Below, one piece after another: positions 25,086 through 35,456 of a stretch of 64,000 nucleotides of DNA; the first letter of the stretch is position 1, and every line of letters starts with the position of its first letter. Where the stretch lies: assembly GCA_947683625.1 (NCBI GenBank), contig CANTUR010000125.1:186001-250000 (forward strand). The letters run 5' to 3'. This DNA comes from Mallotus nudiflorus (lineage: Eukaryota > Streptophyta > Magnoliopsida > Malpighiales > Euphorbiaceae). A program made the position numbers and the translations under genes. The notes under the pieces were generated by a model, which was not told the origin of the DNA, ran no database searches, and was given only the letters and a program-made list of their open reading frames with translations.

Positions 25086-25874
25086 GTTAAGTGGTCTTCA
25101 GAGATTAAGCTGGCTCAACATTTGCCATGATGATGAACAAGAAGAAGAAGCATCACTGTCTCTTAGAGATGTGGAAAACCTCAATCACCTTGGTGGTTGT
25201 TTGGAGATAAGATGCAACAGACAACATAAGGCAGATGTGGATGTGAGAGACGCTAGGGTAGGCACAGTTTGAAGGCGAAAAAACACCTCACTAAGTTGGT
25301 TCTGCGTTTCAGTTTGCGAGATGGAGCTGAGTGGAGGAAAGAAAGGTGAAGATGAAGAGTTATTAGAAGCTTTAGAGCCTCCTCCAAATTTGAAATCTTT
25401 AGAGATATATAATTACCAAGGCATCAAAATGTGCTGCTCAAGCTGGATATCGTCGCTGAGTTTTCTTAGAGAGCTTTATCTCTGTTATTGGAGAAATTGT
25501 GAGCAATTGCCTCCATTGGGAAAATTGCCTTCCCTTGAATCTCTTACAATCGATAATTTTGAGAGATTAAAAAAAGTTGGTGGGGAATTTCTCGGGATGG
25601 ATCATCATGAGGTGGTGCTGCCATTGGTACCAGTATTAGTATTGCAATAATATTATTCCCGAAATTGGTAGAATTGGAATTCAGAAGGGTGAATGAATGG
25701 GAAGAACGGAATTATGAAGGCGAAGTTAACGATGAGATTTTAAAAATGAAGCCATGTCTCTTTCTACTTTGTCCCTCTGGCGCCTGCCCAAAGTTGAAGA
25801 AATTGCCATGTTACATCTGCCAAAACACTTCACTCGAACTTAAGACTTGAAAATGTGAGGCTCTGCATCTATAA

Positions 25875-26300
25875 GGGTGGGAAAGAAATCAGGTAATTTT
25901 TTTTTTTTTTAATTTGCTTTGCTGTCTGGTTAAATTTTCATTCAGTAGAAAACTTGTGTAGACTACACAATGGTAGGCAGAGTACATAAAGAACAGCTTC
26001 ACGAAATTGCAAATTCCAATAGACATTTGGTGTTATGAGGTATTAAATTTATGCTTAAGCCTTTGCAAAATTTATAGCTATAATTTTTTCTTTATGCAAG
26101 ATGTTGTTTACAAACATTTTGAACTATTGCCCTCTACTGCTGCTGCAGCTGATGAAGTAATGTTTGTTCTGGGGCTTGATGAGTGTTGAGAGAAGACAAC
26201 CATGGATAGACAAATGTACTTTCAGAGCTGCTTGTTTCTCTAAAAAAACCGGAACCTCATGTTTACAAGTATTGATCAGTTCTTTATGTTGCTTTTAACT
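25875..26300 (+). other. 3' flank of CNL pseudogene 1
   Basis: Closely similar to 52571-52880 after copy 3: 'gaaatcaggtaatt', 'cttgtgtagac', 'cagcttcac', 'tttggtgttatgaggta' and 'ctgctgctgcagctgatgaagtaatg' occur in the same order. The end ('caagtattgatcagttct') recurs after copy 2 near 30878. This is probably 3' untranslated DNA co-duplicated with the genes. Confidence 0.75.
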
Positions 26301-27355
26301 TGCTTTATGTTACCTACCACTACCAGCATTTGAAGAGCTGATCCATGGTTGTCTTAAAAAGAGGGAGTTGAAGAGCTGAAAAATCAATATACTAAAAGAA
26401 AGGTTGATCCCCCGTCAGATGTACTTAAAAATCAATATACTACACCTATATTTCTAAAAAAAATTATTAATTTTATTTGTTAGTATCCGTTAAAATTAGT
26501 TTTTTATTAGTTTATAGGACTTAATTGTACTAAAAAAAGTTATATGATTTGATTGTAATTAGTGAAATTCCAATATATCTATATTTCCAAAACAGAAGTT
26601 CCTTTTGAGAAAAAAAAAACATAGGGTCCAATATGCTCCTAGGTCAAAAACCTAAGGTGTAAATTGGACATTTTCCCAAAAAAAATTGAAGAAGTTAATT
26701 TTTCAAGAGAGGTCAAATGGCATTATTTTGTACAAAATATTTAATGCTATAATACAAAAATTTTAACATAAAATTTTTTAATAACAATTCTTTTGATTGA
26801 ACAATACCAACCAAATTCTTTTCTTTAAATTGGGTTTAGACCATTGTACTTGGTTAGATATATTCAAGAACAGTACTAATTGGACAGAAAATTAAAAATT
26901 CTTATGCCTAGACCAGCGTCAAAGTAATCTTTTCCTTTGTCACCAAGAATTTCCAAGAACCTCTATATGAAATGATAAAGATGATGTGTTAAAAGAGAAG
27001 GAAGATGTCAAAGGCAGATTGAATGTAAAAATGCCTTAACTAGAGTAGCATTTCATGTTCATGTATCAGAATTTCATGTTCACGTTCATGTACATATATG
27101 AACAGAAATGTATATTCCTTAAATACAACAAAAGCAATCGTTTGCTCTGCCACCAACTAAAGGATATATTCCTCAGCTTTGCATATGATTTGCAGTATAA
27201 AATGCCAAAATATTTTGAATTCATTATCACAACTTCAAACTTCAGCTTTCATCAATTAATTGTCGACCGCTTAAACTTCACCCTCAAAAACCACCCTCAA
27301 ACTTCAATATCCCAACTTTCTTTCTTTCTTTCTCAATCAATCACCACCTTTGAAC
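26301..27355 (+). other. Spacer upstream of CNL copy 2
   Basis: AT-rich DNA with no gene. It contains a 36-bp copy of CNL coding sequence at 27004-27039. The last ~150 bases include a CTTT run (about 27316-27335) and end in AACATGGC around the start codon, a good plant start context. Confidence 0.6.
27004..27039 (+). repeat. Short stray copy of CNL coding sequence
   Basis: 'gatgtcaaaggcaga' then 'tgaatg' then 'atgccttaa' matches 27863-27899 of CNL copy 2 with three or so changes over 36 bases. It lies 316 bases before that gene's start codon. It is probably filler DNA or a remnant of a deleted CNL. Confidence 0.75.
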
Positions 27356-30211
27356 ATGGCTGAAGCACTTGTTTCTACGGTGATCGAGATGCTGGCTTCA
27401 AACATTGGTCACCGCATACAGCAAAAATATAGGCTCGTCATGGGCGCGGACGAAGAAATTGAAATGCTTAATAGCAATCTTGTGGCAATCAGAGCAGTTC
27501 TCAATGATGCTGAGAGAAAGCAAATGAAGCAGGAAACTATTAAACTTTGGTTGGCCAAGCTCAAAGGTATATCCTACGACATCGATGACGTATTGGATGA
27601 ATGGAGCACAGCAATTCTGAGATTGCAAATTGAGGGAGATGATTGTGCTTCCAAGCTTAAAAGGAAGGTACGGCTTTTCATTCTCTCTGCTTGCTTTTGC
27701 GGTCGTGATGTGTGTTTCCGCCATGACATTGCTACTAAGATAATCAAGCTAAATGAAAGGCTAGATGTTATTGCCAAAGAGAAAGATAGGTATAACCTTT
27801 CTTTCATTCAAAGCAATGAACAAGTTGAGCGAAACATAACAACCTCTTTTGTCGATGTAAAAGATGTCAAAGGCAGAGTGAATGATAAAGATGCCTTAAT
27901 CAACTTGTTGTTGGCTGAGAGTAGTGTCGTGCCAAACCCCCATGTCATCTCTGTAATAGGGATGGGAGGGATTGGAAAAACAACTCTCGCCAGACTTGTG
28001 TTCATTGATGACAGGATTAAGTCCCATTTCCATAAGAAAATATGGTTTTGTGTCTCGGATCCCTTTGATGAGTTTAGGATGGCTAAAGCGATCCTTAAAT
28101 CTCTTAATGCTGCAGCCACAGATGTAGTTGAATTGCAGAATTTATTAGAGGAAATTCATAAATCTATTCAGCAAAAAAAGTTTTTGCTTGTTTTAGATGA
28201 TGTCTGGAATGAAGACTTTACAAAGTGGGAACAACTAAAACATTGTCCTGAATGTGGTGCACCGGGCAGTAAGATTTTGGTAACCACACGTAAGGAGAAT
28301 GTTGCAAGAATTATGGGTTCCAGAGATCATCATGACATAATCCAACTTGGATTGTTGTCCGATCTGGAATGTTGGTCCATATTTTCTCAAGTTGCATTTT
28401 CTGATAGGACTGGGGAGAAGCAGAATAAGAGTCTAGAAGAAATTGGAAGAAAAGTTGTTGCTCGATGAAAGGGTTTGCCACTTGCTGTAAAGGCAATAGG
28501 GGGTCTGTTACGCTTTAAAGATTCTGCACAGCAGTGTCAAAGCGTCTTAGACAGTGAATTATGGGAATTAGAGGAAGTTGAAAGAGATGTTTTGGTGCCA
28601 TTATGGTTAAGTTATTATGACTTACCCTCACCACTGAAACAGTGCTTCTTGTATTGTGTCATCTTCCCTAAGGACCATAGGATGAGTAAAAAGAAATTGA
28701 TTGGGATGTGGATGAGTCAAGGTTATGTTAGGGCAACGAGAAGTAAGGATTTAGTGGAAATAGGTGAGGAGTATTTTCAAAACTTAGCTGTACGCTCTTT
28801 CTTCCAGGATTTTGAGGAAGATGATTGGAACAGGAGCAATAGTTACTGTAAGATGCATGATTTGGTTCATGATTTTGGTGAATCTTTGATGAAGAAGGAA
28901 AGTTGTAAAATAGAGGTAAATAGTACTAACAATAGGATAAAAGATTTAAGAGATGATTCGAGTCATAACCAAATACGTCATGCAGGAATTTCAGTGGTAG
29001 GCCAAATGGAGAACTCATTTCCTAGTTGTTTATATAATTTTAAAATATTACGGAGTCTCATTATTTTATCTACTCGTAGTAATCCAATGATTGAAGCGGC
29101 CTTGCCTTGTATATTTCATGAATTGACTTGTTTGAGATCATTAAACTTAAGTGGATGTGGCATTGAAGAAATCCCAACTAATATAAGTGAATTGATCCAT
29201 TTGAGAGAGCTAGATTTGTCTAAAAATGAAGGATTAAAGAAGTTGCCTGAAACAGTATGTAAATTGTACAATTTACAAACCTTAGTTGTGGATGAATGTA
29301 GGAGTCTTGAATCGTTACCTCAAGGGATGGGAAAGCTTATTAATTTGAATTGTCTGTATAATGTTAAGTGTGAATCTTTGTTGTTGCCAAAAGGATTAGG
29401 AAGATTAAGTGATCTCCAGAGATTGAGTTGGCTCAACATTGGCCATGATAATGAAAGAGAAGAAGCATATTTATCTCTTAGAGATGTGGAATACCTCAAT
29501 AACCTTGGTGGTTATTTGGGCATAAACTGGAAAAGAAAACATAAGGCAAATGTTGATGTGAAAGACGCTAAGCAGGCACAGTTAAAGGCTAAAAAACACC
29601 TCATTGAATTGGATCTCCTTTTTCAAGTTGAAGATGAAGATGAAGATGAAGCTAGTTTAGAGTGGAGGACACACGGCGGAGATGAAGAGTTATTAGAAGG
29701 TTTCGAGCCTCCTCCAAATTTGAAATATTTAAAAATATATAATTATCAAGGCATCAAAATTTGTAGTACAAGTTGGATAACATTGCAGCTGAATTCTCTT
29801 AGGAAGCTTGCTCTTGTGGAATGGATAAACTGTGAGCAATTGCCAGCGTTGGGAAAATTGCCTTCCCTTGAATCTCTTGAAATTAGTGAATTTGTGAGTG
29901 TTAAAAAAGTAGGAGCTGAATTTCTTGGGATGGATGATGAGATTAGTGGTAGTGGTGCTGCTGATGCTATGAATACTGCACTAATATTATTCCCCAAATT
30001 GATAGAATTGAGGTTCAGTTGGATGGGAAAATGGGAAGAGTGGAAGTATGAAGACGAAATAATAAAAAATATAACAATAATGCCAGCTCTTCGCTCTTTG
30101 ACTCTACAGGGATGTAAGGAGTTGAAGGAATTGCCACATTACATCAGCCAAAACACTTCACTCAAACTTGATATTCATTTTTGTCGAGCTCTGCATTATG
30201 AAGGAAAGTAA
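27356..30211 (+). pseudogene. CNL disease-resistance gene copy 2, full length with one premature stop
   Basis: A single uninterrupted frame of 951 codons, except for TGA at 28466-28468 (codon 371). Start MAEALVSTVIEML in a good context. Coiled coil about 1-150 (YDIDDVLDEWS at ~75-85), P-loop GMGGIGKTT 202-210, kinase-2 LLVLDDVW 277-284 (the W is typical of non-TIR types), VTTR near 310, GLPLA 373-377 just after the stop, MHDLVHDF from residue 500, leucine-rich repeats about 540-940. Copies 1 and 3 have TGT (Cys) where this one has TGA, so one base change causes the stop. The family are intracellular immune receptors, here closest in type to RGA-like proteins. The first 370 codons could still give a truncated CC-NB product. 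It could also be a functional allele elsewhere in the species, or a sequencing error. Confidence 0.93.
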
Positions 30212-31661
30212 GAAATTAAAAGGTAATATTTCTTCACTTCATTAATTAATTATTCTCTAATTTCTTTTCTTTTCCACTTTCTCATAACTATTATTAACAT
30301 TTTTGGGCTTTTTTAAAAACTCCGACGTCGTTTCAAAACAGGCAAGCTCCTCTGCTGCAGCATCACCGGACACTGTCTTTAACACAACATCCTGAACACT
30401 GTCTAGAACAAACATCAGTCTTCACTAAGTAATTATCTTTGTTTTTAATTGATTTGTGTTTTCTTTTTCTTTATTTATTTGTTTCTTTCTTTTGAGCTGA
30501 TTTTTTTTTTTTTTTTTTTGTGATGAAGAACAATCTCCTACTTGTGATTTGCCATCAGCTGCATTCTCAGTTCTCCATTCAACTCTTCACTCTGTTGGAA
30601 TCAAATGATGGTGTCATTACCAAACTGCTTGTCCAGGAACAGGTACCTTATTTTCTTGACTTTTCTTGTCTTTTTATCTTGCAAACTAATTATCATCATG
30701 GAGGCTAAGTGGCTTCTACTTCATTTCTCACCACCAGTTTCCTTTTTTATGCCGAGGAGAAGGTAATGCAATTGCTGATGAATTAGCTAAAGTATGAAAG
30801 CAAAGGAATTCAGATCTCGTGACTCACTGCTAACCCAGCCATTCACTTTCAGATGCTGGAAACTTATGTTTAGTTACAAGTATTGATCAGTTCTGTATCT
30901 GCTGTAGCAACTAAATATATATGTACTATAATTGATTTTCTTTATTTTTTTCAATTGTTTTTTATCAGTCGGTTTCTGTTTGATGTCTTCAAAGTGCATA
31001 GCTTTCAATTCCATCCCTCATTCCTGTTGATGTTTGCTTGCAAAAATAGGTGGAAGATTGGAATAATCTCCTGAGGAGCATTACAAGCCGAAGGAGATGC
31101 CATTAGGGTACGGTTTTCATGCCAAATTGCGCTTAATGCCTCATGTTTTGTAATAATGCTCAAGTAGTAATGATGTTTTTTTTTGCTGCCTCAAAGATCC
31201 ATTTGAAGAACATACATGTTTTGGACTTACAATTCTGTTTATGAGTCCCAAGCTCAATCAGCCCCAAATACATGAGTCAAGACATAAACGAGTACACGAA
31301 CTTTCAACTCGACCCTCGGCAGTTGTACAAGAAACAATGTCCAACTGATCAGGATCAAATGGTGCTGTGGTTTTTTGGAAGTCACATGCCAAAGAACAGT
31401 AGATGGTGGTGCACCCAATTAAGTTCAGTTAGCTAATTATTGAAGATTGACATGCAGTACATGAAGGGAGTATTGACAGGCAGTGAATGCTGCAAAGCTA
31501 ATAGCCAAACGAGGCAACATGGATCTATATCCTGGAAGCTGAACAAACTGTTTTTGTTCAATGTCAGTGTAAGAGTTTTCCTCAATTACTTAATTTTCGT
31601 GCCTTATTCTGTATGCGCACATCTGATCATTATCAATAATCATTAATTATAACCTTTGAAT
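30212..31661 (+). other. 3' flank of CNL copy 2
   Basis: Non-coding. It includes a poly-T run near 30503, an RNase H-like relic at about 30700-30835, and 'caagtattgatcagttct' near 30878, which is shared with the flank of copy 1. The remainder (30900-31660) is AT-rich and holds nothing I recognise. Confidence 0.55.
30700..30835 (+). pseudogene. RNase H-like (RVT_3 type) relic
   Basis: The frame reading R-G-E-G-N-A-I-A-D-E-L-A-K matches the conserved end of plant RNase H-like domains (N-x2-AD-x-LAK), found in LINE-type reverse transcriptases and stand-alone proteins. A stop follows. The related relic at 53330-53545 has ADQLAKQG at the same place, and both are followed by 'ctcactgctaac(c/t)cagccatt'. 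It is therefore a duplicated 3' neighbour of the CNL genes. Confidence 0.55.
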
Positions 31662-31905
31662 ATGGCTGTAGCTTATGCACTTGTTTCCAGAGTACCTATT
31701 ACAGCTGCTAACTTCAACCATTAACAGATGATGGAGGAGAGTGGAGGAAACAAGGTGGAGATAAAGAGTCATTAGAAGCTTTAGAGCCTCCTCCAAATTT
31801 GAAAGCTTTAGAAATATATCATTTCAAAGGCATCAAAGTCTCTTGTTTAAGTTGGATAATTTTGAAGTTGAATTTTCTCAAAAAGCTTCTTCTTTGGGAT
31901 TGAAG
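31662..31905 (+). pseudogene. CNL deletion relic (start codon region joined to LRR piece)
   Basis: The sequence 'ctttgaatatggctgtagc' matches the start of copies 1 and 3 and encodes MAVAYALVSR. After about 60 bases it jumps to a segment (about 31725-31900) matching the late leucine-rich repeats: S-L-E-A-L-E-P-P-P-N-L-K, then IYHFKGIKV and SWI. Everything between, including all of NB-ARC, is missing. It is a fourth member of the local CNL family, reduced to its two ends. Confidence 0.85.
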
Positions 31906-31983
31906 TTGAAATTTTTGATTTAAAAACATTTTCAAAGCAATAAAAAAGTCTCCTGGTTGGCCAGTGATAATCTAGATCAGTCT

Positions 31984-32574
31984 TGTTGTGTTTTAGATTA
32001 GTATATATCTTGTAATCCTTGGACAGCTATCGCTATCAATTGTAACTAAATTCTGTTGTACACGGCTCTATACAAAGAGCATTTCCAGTTAATGAGATGT
32101 ATCGTTGTTTCCTGTCATTGAGTGAACTATTTCATGGTATCAGAGCTGTAAGTGACTTAACAGTCCATAACTCAATTTTTTTTTTCTCTGATTTCTTTCA
32201 ATGGCAAACGAAACTGCAAATGCTACCACTACACCTTCAATACCAAATGTCTCGCATCAACTTTCTCTCAAATTAACATCAAGTAACTACTTGTTATGGC
32301 GCACCCAGCTGCTACCGCTATTACGAGAACTTCATCTGGCGCCTCATTTTGATGGAACTCAAGCCAGTCCTGCAACAAACAAAGAAGATGGGACAACTCA
32401 AAATCCAGCCTATGCCCCATGGTTCTGAGAAGACCAAATTGTTTTTAGTTGGATTGTTTCATCTGTCTCAGAGAGTGTTATCACACAAGTTGTTGGAACC
32501 AAGACGGCTCTTGAGGCATGGAGTAAACTAGAAAGAACTTATGCTTCTGGTTCTCGAATTCAGATTCGCCAACC
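31984..32574 (+). mobile_element. Ty1-copia fragment 2 (5' LTR, primer site, start of gag)
   Basis: A probable 151-bp LTR (31984-32134, TGTTGTG...TTTCA) is followed directly by TGGTATCAGAGC at 32135-32146. Gag then starts with the ATG at 32201 (MANETANATTTPSI, then LKLTSSNYLLWRTQ). The frame meets a stop at 32426 and continues in another frame with a 'W-S-K-L-E-R-T-Y' block. No protease, integrase, RT or 3' LTR follows; homology stops near 32574, where pectinesterase sequence begins. Confidence 0.85.
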
Positions 32575-33052
32575 ATTTCAGGATCTTTAGATTTCATCTT
32601 TGGTGATGCTACTGTTGTGATACAGAACTCATTGATCATTATCAGAAAGCCTGATCCTGGACAAAGGAACGCTGTTACAGCTCATGGAAGAGCTGACAAG
32701 CATGAATCTACTGGTTTAGTGATCCAAAACAGTCGAATAATTCCAGAGCAAAGTCTGTCTCCTATGATGCCTCAGTGCCCATCTTACTTGGGAGGCCCCG
32801 GAAGCAGTATACGAGAACTGTTGTACTGGAAATTTGTACATGGACACGTTGTGCTATGCTGAATATGGGAACCCAGGCCCAGGTGCCAACACCAACAGGA
32901 GAGTAAAATGGAAAAGGGTACCATGTGCCAACTGGGAAGAGTGAAATGGTTCAGTTCACAGGTGGTCCATTTCTCCAAGGAGACCAGTGGCTAAGAGCCA
33001 CAGGTTTTCCTTACTTGCTTGGCCTTAAAAACCCTCAAGACAACAACTGAAT
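32575..33052 (+). pseudogene. Pectinesterase fragment (C-terminal half)
   Basis: In successive frames it shows G-S-L-D-F-I-F-G-D-A (the motif with the second catalytic aspartate), RKPDPGQRNAVTAHGR, STGLVIQNS, LGRPRKQYTRTV (the usual LGRPW with Trp changed to Arg; the catalytic Arg is kept), TLCYAEYGNPGPGANTNRRV and finally FLQGDQWLRATGFPY. These are consecutive conserved blocks of the plant pectin methylesterase C terminus. At least two frameshifts separate them. The fragment begins right where the copia gag fragment ends, at '...ccatttcag|gatct', which looks like a splice acceptor. It complements the N-terminal fragments at 5362-5670 and 54362-55234. Confidence 0.88.
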
Positions 33053-33149
33053 TCAGCTTTCTTTGTAAATTAATGCCAGAGATTTGGAGGATGGTCTTTG
33101 CATGCCACCCCTACCTAGCCATTTAGAAAATAAAGGACAAACTGAAATG

Positions 33150-33470
33150 TATTATGAATGTGAATGAACAATATATTGCTTGTGAATGAACAATATATTG
33201 CTTGTGAGAGAATAGTACTCAAATAGTGAAAAGAAAATCTCTATATAAAGGGATTGAAATTCATTAATGAGGATGTTAAGATTAAGAAGAAGAAAATATA
33301 GATTACTCTCCAAATTCTATCAATATTATAGTTCTCTAAATACTCTCCAAACCCTTTCTAAATTCTCTCAAAATCATTCTACTATAAAATATTTTTCTTC
33401 TAGTTAAATACTACTAAATTCAAGTTTTGTTCTATAACAAAATAAGTAATTTAATCTTTATTTCACAACA
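33150..33470 (+). repeat. 5' LTR of copia element 3
   Basis: It starts TATTATGAATG and not TG, judged from the target duplication and the purine tract boundary, and ends TTTCACAACA. It contains a 22-bp direct repeat (gtgaatgaacaatatattgc...) twice in tandem near its start and a TATATAAAGGG box near 33242. The following sequence CGTTATCAGCACGAG (33471-33485) is the probable primer-binding site; it is not the initiator methionine type. Confidence 0.93.
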
Positions 33471-33485
33471 CGTTATCAGCACGAG

Positions 33486-34323
33486 GAGCTCTCGATCAAA
33501 ACAATAAGGTACATATTTCTTAATATTTAATATTTATGAATATATTATTTGATTATATATTATCATGGATGACTATGCCTCCTACTAATTTATATATTTA
33601 TATTTATTTCTTCAATCTATCTTTATATTAATTGTTATTTTTATTTTGTTTTACTAACTACACCATTGATGCAAATATTGCTAGAAATGGTTCTAACCTT
33701 ATGGATGGCTATGTCTCCTACCAATTTATATTTATGCATATTTATTTTTTTATTATTTATGTTAATGGAAGGCTATACCCCATTTTATATTAATGGACGG
33801 TTTTGCCCCATATTTATACATATCGTTATGTTAACTCACTTGCTATAAATAATCATATCAACATTATTTATTGATTTTACTTTATATAATTTATTTCTCA
33901 ATATATTATATTAAAAAAAAAAATTCTAACGGCTATATTTTTATTACCAATGGTAATATAACGGTAATAAACGGCTATATTTTTCATTATAAATAGATGA
34001 ACTATAAATGTTATTCATTCACACAAATTCATACATTTTCTCTTTCTCTCTTTACTCTAAATTGTAAACATGATTTGGTATATTTATATTTGTGTTTTGA
34101 TCATGACTATTATAATAGTTTTAGGAATAATTAATATGGAAGATGATTTTCTATTTGATATAATTTTAAGTATTATTGTATCATTTTTTGTACCACTATT
34201 ATTTCTTGCAATATTCATTCATGATATAATTAATTAGTAAATTTCTGATCATGTTTGATTTTTTTTTAGTAGCCATCAAATTTATGAATTCTAATTGAGT
34301 TATATTTTTTATTAGTTATCATA
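33486..34323 (+). other. Leader of copia element 3
   Basis: About 840 bases of very AT-rich untranslated DNA between the primer site and the gag start. It contains a block 'atggatggctatgcctcc...' in two or three degenerate copies (33565, 33700, 33765). No gene. Confidence 0.7.
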
Positions 34324-35319
34324 ATGACAAATCTAGCAAAGCTTGAGTTCGTTGCTCTTGACATCACGGGAAAAAATTATATGTCTTGGATTCTAGATGT
34401 AGAGATGCATCTTCAATCAATGGGGTTAATTAATACCATAAAAGAAAATAATAACACCTCATTGCAAGATAAAGCCAAGTCTATAATTTTTCTCCGTCGT
34501 CATCTTGATGAAGGATTAAAATGTGAATATTTGACTGTCAAAGATCCAAGTGTTCTTTGGAATGATCTAAAAGACAGATATGATCATCAAAGAGATGTAA
34601 TACTACCAGTAGTCATTGATGAATGGAGAGCTTTACGCTTTCAAGATTTCAAAAAAGTGAGTGACTATAATTCTGCAATGTTCAGAATAGTATCACAATT
34701 AAAATTCTGTGGACAGACAGTCACAGATGAGGATATGCTGGAGAAAACTTACTCCACATTTCATGCATCAAATGTTACACTGCAACAACAATACAGGATG
34801 CAGAGATTTAAAAAATATTCTGAACTAATTTCATGCCTACTGGTAGTTGAGAAAAATAATGAACTCTTGATGAAAAATCATCAATCCCGTCCCACTGGCT
34901 CAATAGCATTTCCAGAAGCAAATGCTACAAATTATTCCAGATATAAAAATTACAATAGCCATGGACGTGGGAGAGGTAGAGGTCGTGGACGTGGAAGATG
35001 TCAATTCTTTGGCCATGGTCATGGAAATAAATATAATAATACTCCACAACAAACTCAGACTCAACCTCAAAAGAAGTTAAAATCAGTCATCAGTGGTGTT
35101 CAAGAAAGGCCTCAATATAAGTCTGAAACTGTGTGTTTCAGATGTGGTAGTAAAGGACACTGGTCACGAATTTGTCGAACACCACCACATCTTTGCCAAC
35201 TTTATAAGGCATCTTTGAAAGGCAAAGAAAAGGAAATAAACTTCAATGAGCATCATACTCATGTTAATGATACAACTCATTTAAATGTTTCTGATGATTT
35301 TACTGACAATGAAAATTGA
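34324..35319 (+). CDS. Gag protein of copia element 3
   Basis: An open frame of 331 codons starting MTNLAKLEFVALDITGKNY, typical for this copia gag type. It has the W-x-D-L-K-D-R-Y block near residue 79 and Y-x2-L-I-S-C-L-L-V near 178. A glycine-arginine run (about 218-230) precedes a CCHC knuckle C-F-R-C-G-S-K-G-H-W-S-R-I-C at about 275-288. It forms the particle and binds element RNA. The frame ends TGA at 35317-35319, and pol opens in a different frame 137 bases later. The frame is intact, so the protein could still be made. Confidence 0.9.
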   Translation: MTNLAKLEFVALDITGKNYMSWILDVEMHLQSMGLINTIKENNNTSLQDKAKSIIFLRRHLDEGLKCEYLTVKDPSVLWNDLKDRYDHQRDVILPVVIDEWRALRFQDFKKVSDYNSAMFRIVSQLKFCGQTVTDEDMLEKTYSTFHASNVTLQQQYRMQRFKKYSELISCLLVVEKNNELLMKNHQSRPTGSIAFPEANATNYSRYKNYNSHGRGRGRGRGRGRCQFFGHGHGNKYNNTPQQTQTQPQKKLKSVISGVQERPQYKSETVCFRCGSKGHWSRICRTPPHLCQLYKASLKGKEKEINFNEHHTHVNDTTHLNVSDDFTDNEN

Positions 35320-35456
35320 GACATCTATAATTTTAAGTATATTGTTATTACTTATTTGATTCTGAAGAATATGTTATTGTTATGTATGTTATTTTTAAAT
35401 TAAATAAAATGTCCTACTTTACAATTATTTTATGTTTTTACCTTAATTGATTAATT
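35320..35456 (+). other. AT-rich spacer between gag and pol of copia element 3
   Basis: Roughly 140 bases, strongly A/T and stop-rich in all frames, between the end of gag and the start of the pol frame. Gag and pol are not in one frame, and pol expression would need splicing, a shift or independent initiation. It may be an intron-like or regulatory spacer, or an insertion/decay event. Confidence 0.5.

Larger units (their letters stand above)
17715..25874 (+). pseudogene. CNL disease-resistance pseudogene 1 (split by two insertions)
   Basis: The relic starts MAVADVLVSK and shows a coiled-coil N terminus (DNVLDEWS), the P-loop GMGGIGKTT (about 18332), kinase-2 LLVLDDIW, VTTR, and GLPLA. After a ~100-bp deletion near 18868 come MHD and leucine-rich repeats, resumed at 20080-20260 and again at 25086-25874. 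CNL proteins are cytosolic immune receptors that switch through nucleotide exchange. Lesions include in-frame stops at 17820 (TAG), near 17896 and 17988, at 18633 (TAA) and near 18963 (TAG), the deletion, a solo LTR at 19502-20074 and a copia element at 20263-25085. The GLPLA-side and MHD-side sequence is closest to copy 3 at 49758-52570, including loss of four residues after MHD. It is clearly non-functional. Confidence 0.95.
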
